Source: Tolypocladium sp. Sup5 PDA-1 (taxonomy: Eukaryota; Ascomycota; Sordariomycetes; Hypocreales; Ophiocordycipitaceae). Taken from it: 64,000 nucleotides of DNA. The notes under the pieces were generated by a model that had not been told where the DNA came from, searched no databases, and saw only the letters and a program-made list of their open reading frames with translations. Made by a program: the position numbers and the translations under genes. Positions 44,772 through 54,829 of this stretch are shown one piece after another. How positions within the stretch are numbered: the first letter of the stretch is position 1; each line of letters starts with the position of its first letter. The stretch is from positions 124,001 through 188,000 of the forward strand of contig JPHH03000025.1 in assembly GCA_000750105.3 (NCBI GenBank), in the 5' to 3' direction.

Positions 44772-47146
44772 GGTGACTATTGGTGAGTGACCACTGATAT
44801 CGTTAATTGGGAGTGCGAAAGATATATAAAGACGACGAGGACTTGTAGCAAATTTTATCAAATCGGAGGGCTCACGAAGCCTGCACGAGGGAGCGGGGAT
44901 GCAAACTGGAGACGTGATTCCTCAATCCTCAGGCTTCCAGGCGAGGCAGAATATCGTCGTCGCATCTGTTTTCCCAATTTCGGCATGATCTCCAGGAAGG
45001 TTGTGTCGCAGTGAGACTTCCCACCTTTGATTTCTAGATCGGGCCCCACGGAGCCCGAAGCACCCGCAGCTGTTTGAGACGGGATGGTTCAACCAACAGC
45101 TTTAGATTTAAAGCTCAAGAATCCCAGGGTCTCCGGCGTGATCCGTCTCAATGACGGTCGTTTGTCTGGAGCCATGACATCACAGCGCCATGTTCCGCTG
45201 TCTTGTATGCAGGTATCGACCGGAAGGAAGGGGCTCATAAGCCGGGAGCCTTATTCTGCCGAACACATAATACTGGTTGACGGCCGTTTCGATGGAGAGG
45301 TTGGAGTGAGTAGTGTTGTGCGGTTACGAGTACATATGCCTTGAGCTGCCAAGGCTGCTTGTTGACTGGCAGCCGGTGTGCTGTCCGCCTCCCCTGCGCC
45401 ATGTCAGAGGCGAGCCACAACGTTTTGTACTTATAACTTTGCGCCGGCTGATTCTTCCCTCGTGGCGTTTTAGAGTATTTTACCCGCACTCTCCCAAACT
45501 GGAGCCTTCTCAATTTTAGCAGCAAGTATTACGGAGTACGCGTAGAATAGAGTCTTGGCTTAAATCTGGCGTGCTGCGTCCGACCAGGATGATGCTCCGG
45601 GGCTTCGGGGCTACGCCAGCGCGCATCCTATTTTCCCGCGCGTAAAAGAACTATCGACGGGGCGCAGCGCGGGGCAAGACATCGCCAAGAGACGTGCTGG
45701 ACGAGTACGAGTAGCTTGAACTCTGAACGCTGCCACTGCCGGCCGGCTTGAGCGGGATGCTGGACAGCCAACCCGACTGTGTCGAGAACTCGAGATGCCG
45801 CGAGACAGCCGGAGGTCGCGGGCATCACTCCTCAGTTCTCTCATGCATCTTCACGGTATCCAGATCGCCGTCGGCAAGCGCTGCCAGATTGACAGGCTTC
45901 GAGAAAACGAGGCGCTTTTCTTCTGTTTCTTTTCGGTCGGTGGCTCCAGCGCGCCCGACAGTCTCGTGCCACCTGAGCTGAGCTCGCCAACTTTCCATCG
46001 ATCCAGTGAGAGGATACGCTCGCCAATGGGGGGCGTTGTTAATATTCATTAGGCGTCAGCGGCTTCTCAGCCAAGTCCACTGTCTGCCTGCCAGTGGAGT
46101 CCAATCCATTCAGTCCAGTGATGGAGAGGCCCGGTTCGCGCGTGGAGCCGGGGGTCGACGCCAGCGCCGCCGCTACCGCTGTTAGCCAACTCAGCTGGTG
46201 GTTTTGCCCTCCCGGCTCCGAGACGCATTGCCTAATCTAATTATAAAACAAACGGCGGCGCTCTCCCGCCTGTTGGGGCCCGTTGAGACTCGAGAGGTAA
46301 TCAGTGGTCAGTATTTCGCAGAGTCACCCGTTCTGTCTCCCTGGGCTGGCTCCTGTGCAAAGGGGGCTGCGCCTGATATCTTGTTTCGAGGACTGCTCGG
46401 CGTCCAAGCGACCCGAGCTGATGCTTTTCCGCGGCAGTGTTATTGGCCCGGCTGCTTGGTCGTGACGATTTGCTGGTTTGTCCGTATCCGCGACAAACGG
46501 ACGGAGGTGCCGTAACCCTGCGGCTCAACAAGTTGTGGAGCGAGGGCTGACCTCCGCCGCGTTGGTGGCAAACCAGTTTCTTGGAAGCAGGAGGCTTGCG
46601 TCGCCCTGCCGTACTGAAGAGAATGGTTGGATGACCTGGACAGATGCATGGGGGTGCAAGCGCCCGGCCACATCTGCCTCCTCCCATGATCCCGTCCCAG
46701 CCATGTAGGTAACACCCATCCAGCCCTCCAGGCCAGCCGATGCCACCCCCCGTCCAAGCCTCCCGCCTGGATAGCATCCCATCCGCCCCCGACTAGGGAG
46801 CTCGGAAGGGCGCCACTGGAGATCCCCGCCGGTCTGTGGTGTCATTGTCAGCCCAACGGGGCATGGTAGCGGCCTGCTGGGCTGGATCTGCACTGCCCAT
46901 CGCGTCGGCGCCGTGGCTGGCCATGGCTTGATTTGGAAGCTCTCTTAAGGAATAAGGGTGCCCCCGGCCCTCGTCGGCGGAGCGCCGTCCCGTGTTGATC
47001 TCCGTTTACGTCGTGTGCGTGTAGTCGTGGTGTTTCTCCCTCTCTTCGCCCGTCTCGTCTCGTCTCTCCCCTCTCCTCCCGCCAAACGACGAGGCTCGAC
47101 ACCAGAGCGTCGGCAACTCGCGGTCCTTTCGCTGCTTAGCTTCAAC
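44772..47146. other. Intergenic, no supported gene
   Basis: The left end holds the promoter of the deiminase-family gene and the right end that of the aspartic protease, with a CT-rich leader (about 47030-47090). A tacggagtac copy lies at 45530-45539. Open frames in between are overlapping and show no domain. Confidence 0.5.
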
Positions 47147-48997
47147 ATGCGGACGAGGTCGCTGGGCGCCGCGGCGCTCGCGCTGCTGGCGAGCGACTGC
47201 GTGTACTGTGCGGACGCCGCGGCCGTCGACGTCGACGTGCCCCCGGGCACCGTCACGGGCTTCGCCAACGCCGTCAGCGGCGACGGCTTCCTCGCCGTGC
47301 CCATTGGAACCGTGCCGCGGCCGCCGAGGATGGCGAATGCGAACGGCAAGCGGGCCGCGTTTGAGGACCAGCTGAAGAACATGAACTTTTTCTACGCGAC
47401 GGATGGTGAGACAGTCTCTCTGCCCCTTTGAGATGGCCAGCTCCAGACGTCACCTCCAGACGTCACCTCCAGACGTCACCTCCAGACGTCACGTCTCTGC
47501 ACTGCGTCGCTGGCAGAGACGCACGGCATCAATACAAGCATCAACGCATGCAAGTTGCTGACCACAGACACCATGTAGTCAACATCGGCTCGCCCGCCCA
47601 AAAGGTCACCGTCCTCGTCGACACGGGCTCCAGCGAGCTCTGGGTCAACCCCGACTGCACCACGGCGCCCACGAAGAAGCAGTCCCAGCAGTGCCTCGCC
47701 TTTGGCAAATACGACCCCCGCAAGTCGCAGACACCGCCGTACGGCCCGTTCGGCAAGGAGGACATCAACTACGGCGACCCGAGCGACAAGTCGACGCAGA
47801 CGTCCGTCTCGATCCGCTACTACCGCGACACCATCGCCCTCGGCGGCGCCAAGATCCGCAACCAGACGTTCGGCGTCGTCGCCTCGAGCAAGGGCCAGTC
47901 GCAGGGCATCATGGGCCTCGCGCCGGACCTGCGCGGCGGCTTCGACAGCGAGGGCCCGTACAGCCTCGTGCTCAGCACCATGGCCAAGCAGGGCGTCATC
48001 GCGAGCCGCGTCTTCGCGCTGGACCTGCGGCACTCGGACTCGGAGACGGGCGCCGTCATCTACGGCGGGCTGGACAAGAGCAAGTTCATCGGCGCGCTGG
48101 AGAGGCGGCCCATCGTGCGCGGCCTCAAGAACGAGTTCCGGCTGGCCGTCGAGCTGACGACGGTGGGCGTGACGCTGCAGTCGTCGCAGAACTTCAAGGT
48201 CGGCGGCACCGACGCCAACGTGATGCTCGACTCGGGCACCACCATCTCGCGCATGCACTCGGCGGTCGCGCTGCCCATCCTGCAGGCGCTCGACGCGCAG
48301 GACGACGGCGAGGGCTACTACCAGGTGCCCTGCTCCCTGGCCAGCTCGCAGGGCAGCGTCGACTTTGGCTTCGGCGGCAAGACGATCCGCGTGCCGCTCC
48401 GGGACTTCATCATGAACCTGACGGGCAACTCCAGGGTGTGCTACGTCGGCATGGTCCTGACCACGGACCAGCAGATCCTGGGCGACTCGGTGCTGCGCGC
48501 TGGCTACTTTGTCTTTGACTGGGACAACGAGGCCGTCCACATCGCGCAGGCGGCCAACTGCGGCGACAACGACATTGTGGCCGTCAGCTCGGGGACCAAC
48601 GCCGTGCCGCAGGTCTCGGGCAACTGCAAGGAGAGCGACGCCAAGTTTACCGGATCTCCTCAGGTACGCCTCGTCTGCCGTTGTCGCTCAACCTCTTGTG
48701 CTAACGTAGACTCCCTCGCAGCCCACGCGGACAAGATCGGGCAGCTTCCCAACAAAGGCCTACACGACCGTCTACACCATCACCTCGTGCCCCAGCTTCG
48801 ACAACTCGTGCCAGACGGGCGTGGTGACGACGCAGACGGTCCAGCCGGGCCCGTCGGCCACGGCCTCGAGCAGCAGCGCCGGCGGCAGCACCGGCAGCGG
48901 CAAGGGCGGAGACGACAGCGCCGGCGTGCGGCCCGTGGCCCTGACCCGGGCGCTGATCGTTGTTGGTGCTCTGACGGTGTTGTATAACGTCTTGTAA
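47147..48997 (+). CDS. GPI-anchored aspartic protease (yapsin/candidapepsin type)
   Basis: Three exons (47147-47405, 47579-48663, 48722-48997) give 539 residues. The N-terminus MRTRSLGAAALALLASDCVYC is a signal peptide; a propeptide with a basic end (NANGKRAAFEDQLKN) follows. The splice to VNIGSPAQKVTVLVDTGSS restores the first catalytic Asp (D101, in DTG). The second is D304 in VMLDSGTTIS. Flap-region YYRDTIALGG and the C-terminal Asp-protease half are complete. After the last intron comes a Thr/Ser/Gly-rich stalk and a hydrophobic end (ALIVVGALTVLYNVL), a GPI-attachment signal. The enzyme should sit at the plasma membrane or cell wall and process secreted or wall proteins. Intron 1 is long for this window (173 bases) and holds a 13-base repeat. 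Confidence 0.93.
47441..47492. repeat. 13-bp tandem repeat with ACGTCA core, four copies, within an intron
   Basis: Four perfect units of ctccagacgtcac lie inside intron 1 of the aspartic protease gene. Each contains ACGTCA, the half of a CRE/ATF (bZIP) site, and the palindrome GACGTC. Confidence 0.85.
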
Positions 48998-49909
48998 TCA
49001 CGCACATACAAGTACATGTCCAGCTTCTGCATATATATGGTTGCTTTCTTGGGTTTGCTTTCTTGGGTTCTGTTTTTCTTCTAGATATGGGCATAATCTA
49101 TACACATGATACCCGGTGCCAGCGGCCCGAGAGACGTTGAAATCGGCAGAATGCGGGATCGGCTGCGGCAGATGAGTCGGGTGATGGCTGTATGTATTTA
49201 CCTCCATCCACGGACGGCGGCGTCAGACCCACGGGTGCTCCGCGGAGCCCCATCGTCCCCATTTGATAGCGCGATGCTCGCAAGTACATGACGAAAACAC
49301 GCAAAACGCATGTTCTCGTCCTGTGACGGCGTCGCATCTTCCAATACTGGTTTCTGCGTCTGAATTGATGAGCCTGTCACCGCTGGATCGTCAGTTCCAC
49401 TGGCCCGAAGCCCAGCGGCGATGCGGACACCACCTCGCGAGCACCCCAACACCCTTCGCCACAGCGCCAAGAAGACGAGGCACTGGCCTGCAATCAGCTG
49501 CTCTATTAGATATTGAACACTCCCGTTCACCAGCTTCCAGTGTCTCGTTCGATGTGCACCTACTTCGTACGGCATGTAGAATTGTGTGCATCCAGACCAG
49601 CCAGTGAGGCCTCAACCTCGGCAAGTGGGCTGCGAGATCGGGACCACCACCAGCAGCCCCTCAAGCCCCTCCAGGAACCGTCCCCAGATAACTTAGGCGT
49701 GGACCGGGTGGGCAAACTCTCCCCACGATCAATAATAGCATCCAGCCGGTAAAATCAATCGCAGAATGCGGAGAAGGTGGAGCTGCAGGCACCGACGTCA
49801 GCCTCTATAATGCGCCTGCCTCCCGTTGCCGATTGTCGCATTCTTTTCTCCGGTTGAGCTGCAACACCAACACCACCTTTCCACAACATCACCACCGCTT
49901 GTGCCCAAC
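48998..49909. other. Intergenic; ligase promoter
   Basis: The region between the protease stop and the ligase start. tacttcgtac lies at 49561-49570. The last 100 bases are rich in CAACACC and form a typical fungal leader. No gene is seen. Confidence 0.6.
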
Positions 49910-51948
49910 ATGGTCTTTGTCCCGCCCGCCTACCTCCCCCAACTGCCCGGTACGTCTTCCTCGTCTCCTCCAGTGCCGTCCTCGCCGCTGACGGCACGAA
50001 CCCCCCAGACCCCCCCGACTCCATCACCGTAGACGAATTCGTAAACAGCGAGCGCCACGGCCGGTACCCCTTCGCCGCGGCCCGGAACCCCTACACCTGC
50101 GGCCTCACCGGCGCCTCCCACCGCGCCGCCGACGTGCCCCGGCGCATCGACTGCCTCGCGCGCGCGATTGGCAAGCGCCTCGGCCTCAGCCCGCACGAGG
50201 GCTCCGAGTGGGATCGCGTCGTGGGGCTGTACTCGCTCAACACGGTCAGTCTGCTTCCTCCCTTTGAGCGACCATGCTGTGCCCTGTTGCTGACCTGCAC
50301 ATGCGCCCAGATCGACTACATCCCCTTCACGCACGCCATCCACCGCCTCTCCGGCATCGTCACCCCCGCGAGCGCCGCCTACTCGTCCCAGGAGCTCGAG
50401 CACCAGCTGCGCTCGTCGGGCGCAAAGGCCCTCTTCACCTGCGTCCCGCTGCTCGACAATGCGCTCAAGGCGGCCAGGGCGGCCGGCATCCCCGAGGACC
50501 GCATCTTCCTCCTGCCGGTCCCCAAGGTCGCGAACACGGCCCCGTTCGTCACCATCGACGACTTGATAGCCGAGGGCAAGGACCTGCCGCCGCTTGCGCC
50601 GCTGAAGTGGTCCAAGGGCCAGGGCGCCAGGCAAACGGCCTACTTGTGCTACTCCAGCGGAACCTCTGGTCTGCCGGTGCGTGTTTAGACCATGGTACGT
50701 CCAGCGATGCGCTGTAGCTCACGTGTCCGCACAGAAAGCCGTCATGATATCCCACCGCAACGTCATCGCCAACGTCCTCCAGATCTGCGCCGCCGACTCC
50801 GTCTCCCGCAAGGAACTCGGCGTCGACACCCAGACCACCCTCGGCGTCCTGCCCTTCAGCCACATCTACGGGCTCGTCCTGGTAGCGCTGGTGGGGCAGT
50901 ACCGCGGGGACCAGGTCGTCGTGCTCCCCAAGTTCGACCTCACCGTCCTCCTTGCGGCCGTGCAGAAGTACAAGATCGAGCAGCTGAGCGTCGTGCCCCC
51001 GATGCTGATCCAGATCATCGGCAACCAGGACAAGTGCTCCAAGTACGACCTGGGCAGCGTCCGGTGGGTGTTTAGCGGGGCGGCACCGCTCGGATCCGAG
51101 GTCATTGATGACCTGCTCAAGCTATACCCCAAGTGGCACCTCGGACAAGGATACGGCAAGTTCCCTTCCCGGCCGTTTCTGTGATGTTCGCATGCTAACT
51201 ATAGATCCCCAATAGGCATGACCGAAGCGTCCCCGTGTATCCTCAACAGCAGCGAGACCGATTGTCTATTCGGCTCCTCCGGCTCCCTCATCCCCGGCAC
51301 CATAGCCAAGGTCATTGACGCAGAGGGCAACGTGGTGACTGAGTACGAGACGCGCGGCGAGCTGCTGGTCCAGTCTCCGTCGGTCGTTCTGGGTTATCTC
51401 AACAACGAAAAGGCCAATGCCGAGACGTTCATCTGGGACGACGACGGCCGGTGGCTCAAGACGGGCGACGAGGTCCTCGTCCGGAAGTCGAAGCAGGGCA
51501 ACGAGCACTTTGTCGTCACCGACCGTATCAAGGAGCTCATCAAGGTCAAGGTACGAATACCAGTATCAGTCCTCCGATACCTATTCTCAAATCATGCTAA
51601 CGAGCGCCTACACAGGGCCACCAAGTCGCCCCAGCCGAGCTCGAGGCCCACCTCCTCGCCCACCCCTTCGTCTCCGACTGCACCGTCATCCCCGTCCCCG
51701 ACCCTCGCGCCGGCGAAGTCCCCAAGGCCTTCGTCGTCAAGGCGAAAGAGGCCAACGGGAAACTCGACGCGGACGTCGTCGCCGCCATCTGCGCGCACGT
51801 CGAGGAGCACAAGGCGCGGCACAAGTGGCTCAAGGGCGGCGTCGAGTTCATCGACGTCGTGCCCAAGAGCCCCAGCGGCAAGATCCTGCGGCGCCTGCTC
51901 AGGGACCGGGAGGCGCAGGCGCGCAAGAAAAACGGCGCCAGGCTGTGA
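49910..51948 (+). CDS. AMP-dependent acyl/aryl-CoA ligase (4CL-like), peroxisomal signal
   Basis: Six exons (49910-49949, 50009-50244, 50311-50676, 50735-51155, 51216-51550, 51616-51948) give 576 residues. Adenylation motifs are visible: CYSSGTSGLPKAVMISHRN (joined by splicing), LPFSHIYGL, FSGAAPLG, GQGYGMTEA, LKTGDEVLV, DRIKELIKVKGHQVAPAELE and SPSGKILRR with the catalytic Lys. The order and length fit plant 4-coumarate:CoA ligases and fungal relatives that activate aromatic or fatty acids. It ends in ARL, which fits the peroxisomal PTS1 pattern. The intron at 51156-51215 has a GC donor (G/GCAAGT) and AG acceptor; only this choice gives the invariant GYGMTE. It could activate the acid released in the cluster to its left, but that link is an inference. 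Confidence 0.94.
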
Positions 51949-52745
51949 CCGGGCCTGGGATGGGGTGCGGCGGAGTTATCTGGAGCGGTTATATACACTT
52001 TGTTTCGTCTGCGAGAATCTAGCGCTGCTTCTGACGCCCGTGTTTCTTGTCCTCGTGATGATGTAGCCGTAAACACTCAATGATGCTGCTTCCACATCTT
52101 GCAGTCGCAGTGGTAGGCACGATGAGGAACTGCATCAGCCCGTATTAGCCGGTACCTTGCATGTCCAATGCTGTGCGACACAAGATGCTGCTGGAGGGCT
52201 TTCAAGGCATGAGGCACCTGAGTGGAGTCCCTCATGTCGATCGATGGCTCTCACCTCGGAACGTGCTGAGTGAAATGCAAGACCAGAAGCCTCCCTTTTC
52301 CAGTCTCTTTTATTGGTTAAACAAGCTAAAGTGCAATGTGAGTGAGGTGTCAAGTGGCTGGCTACTCGATTTGACCAAAGGAACTTCTCGACGATTTACA
52401 GTGCAAAGTCACGGGCACAAGCACGGGCACAGATATTGTTCACTCAATCGCTATTAATATTACGGAAGCCAGTCCAGTGGGTATAATATGTGCTTTCTAC
52501 ATGCATCTTCGGCCCAGACAAGACCTGGCTGGTTTGATTATCTCCCCGTTCCCTGTCCTGAATCCGCACCAACGCACAACATGTATTTTTCGTTAAGGAT
52601 CGTAAGAAAGGTATTGCGGGTGCGTCCATATGCCCTCTCTCGGGGGGACGACTTATGTTGTTTTAGCTGCTGCAAACTCCAGAGTGTACATGTGTTTTTC
52701 CTTCAAGAATAAAATACAGCGCAACGAGACTGGTGCTGTGACTCC
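51949..52745. other. Convergent 3' intergenic region
   Basis: The region between the ligase stop (+) and the adhesin stop (-). No gene is seen; several short frames have no features. Confidence 0.6.
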
Positions 52746-54829
52746 TTACAGAGCGACAACAGCAGCCACGGCGGCCAGGACGAGGCCGAGACCAGCACCC
52801 ATGCGGCCGGCACCGGCAGTCACGGGGATGGGGCCGGTGGCGGTGGGCACGGGGACACCGCCAGTGCCAGTGGCAGGAGGAGCGGTGACCAGGGTCGAGG
52901 CACCGGGGGTCTTGACGGGCACGCCAGGGGCGGTGGTAGGAGCAGGAGTGCCAGGGGCAGCAGTGGGGCCCTGGGTGATGCTGATCTGAGGAACGGTGAC
53001 CACGGTGGAGATGACGTTGGTGGTGCTGCTGCCAGGGATGGTAGTGCCCAGGGACACGCACGGCTCGACGACGGTGGTGGCAACGACGATGGTGGTGTAG
53101 TCGACATTGGTGACGCGGGGAGTGCCAGTGACAGTGATGATGGCAGTGACAGTCGCGGCACCGGTGGCGATGACCGGGTTCTGGGGGATGAAAGGAGCGC
53201 AGATACCCTGGAAGAAGGAGACGGCCTCGGCGATGATGTCGTCGGTCTCACCGTGAGCGTACAGGCAAGAGAAGATGTTGTCGACGAACTCCTTGCTGGG
53301 GCAGTAGCAGGCAACGTCCGTGTTGCTCTTGCACTCCTTCTTGAGGTACAGGAAGGTGTTGAGGCACTGGGGGACGACCGAGGGGCAAGGCAGAGGGCCG
53401 GTGGGCTGAGGAGTGGCGGGAGAAGAGGAGCTCTGGCCAACCTGCACAGTCGTGGAAGCCTTGGTCTGCTGGCCACCCGTGGACGGGTTGCCGGGCTGGG
53501 TCTCCTGGCCCTTGGAAGTGGTGCCGGGAACACCACCGGTCGGGGCCGGGCCGGTCTTGGTGATGGTCTCCGTGACGGGGCAGACGGTGGTGCTCACGGG
53601 GATGGTGACGGTGACAACAGCAGTGCCGCCGGAAGACTTGGCAGGGCAGTTGGGGATCTCAGGAGCGCAGCTGGTGATGGTGGTGACCGAGGTGGTGAAG
53701 ACGGTGGAGGTGGTCTGGTAGGTGGTGACAACGGTGACGGGAGTACTCTGGGCCGGGGTGCTCTGAGCGGGAGTGCTCTGTCCAGGGGTGCTCTGAGCGG
53801 GAGTGCTCTGTCCAGGGGTGCTCTGAGCAGGAGTGCTCTGTCCAGGGGTGCTCTGAGCAGGAGTGCTCTGTCCAGGGGTGCTCTGAGCGGGAGTGCTCTG
53901 TCCGGGGGTGCTCTGAGCAGGAGTGCTCTGTCCGGGGGTGCTCTGAGCGGGAGTGCTCTGTCCGGGGGTGCTCTGTGCCGGAGTGCTCTGCCCGGGGGTG
54001 CTCTGAGCGGGAGTGCTCTGTCCGGGGGTGCTCTGAGCAGGAGTGCTCTGGGCGGGAGTGCTCTGTGCCGGGGTGCTCTGAACGTTGGTGGAAACGGTGC
54101 TCACCCGGATGGAGGTGGACGGCTTGGGCTTGTTGTTGTTGCAGTCCCAGTGGATCTTGTGGATGCCGATCTTGCAGGTCTTCTTGGTGTGCTTGGGCTG
54201 CTTGGGGTAGACGAACCAGACCTTCTTGGCACCACCGCACTGGGTGTTCTTGACAACCGAGCCGGACGCGGAGCAGTCGTGGGTTGTCTTGCAGATGTTA
54301 CCGCCGGGCATCTGGTAGTGGAACTCCATGCGGGCGTCGAACTCGACGGAGACCTCGAGGCTGTCGATGGAGAAGAAGTCGACGCCGGCTTGGTCATCGC
54401 AGGTGATGGAAGGAGCAGTGGTGGTGTCCTGTCCGCAGTCGCCGCTGATGACCTTGCCGAGGCCAAAGGTGCGGCCCTCGAGCTCGCCACGCTTGAGGAA
54501 GCTGTTCTCGCAGGTCCAGCCGTTGAAATTGAAGCCTCCGTAGACGCCGACCTTGCCGACGATCAGGTCGCTCCAGTCCCAGCCACCAATCTGCTTGTCA
54601 TTGCACTTGTTGTCGACGTTGCCGGGGCAAGCGAAGGGGTTGGCACCAGTGAAGCCGAGGCCGAGGTTGATACCGGCACCGGCACCGATACCGCCGAACT
54701 AGAAGAGAAAGCAAGTCAGCATTTGTGTACTTGTCTCGGTAGAAGCTTAGTCGTTTGGCGACTCACAAGAGTGGCGGTGGCCTGCTCAATGCTGGCGGCA
54801 GCCGCCAACACAGCAAGGGTGGTCTTCAT
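52746..54829 (-). CDS. mad1: Mad1-like GPI-anchored adhesin with QSTP repeats and Cys-rich domain
   Basis: Two exons (54767-54829, 52746-54698; donor GTGAGT, acceptor CTAG) give 671 residues. Order: signal peptide (MKTTLAVLAAAASIEQATAT); a conserved N-terminal domain to about 225 (GANPFACPGNVDNKCND, GRTFGLGK, ARMEFHYQMPGG, SVVKNTQCGGAKKVWFVYP); 23 QSTP units at 228-341; a Thr/Pro-rich stalk; a Cys-rich segment (about 459-525, seven Cys, including CYCPSKEF) resembling a CFEM domain, which normally has eight; a second Thr/Val/Pro-rich stalk; and a hydrophobic GPI signal (GLGLVLAAVAAVVAL). The N-terminal domain and architecture resemble the Metarhizium adhesin MAD1, known to attach spores to insect cuticle; that assignment is from memory of the family, not a search. 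Heavy O-glycosylation of the repeats is likely. A ttatata-type TATA string lies about 40 bases upstream. Confidence 0.9.
53739..54080. repeat. Coding minisatellite, 23 QSTP units
   Basis: 342 bases inside the adhesin gene are built of 15-base units encoding (A/G)QSTP. Most alternate as AQSTP-GQSTP, so the larger unit is 30 bases. The first three and last two linkers break the alternation (runs of A). The near identity of units at DNA level points to recent expansion by slippage or unequal exchange. Confidence 0.92.

Noticed and set aside
47476..48540. 354-codon open frame antisense to the aspartic protease
   Set aside because: Shadow of the GC-rich protease exon.
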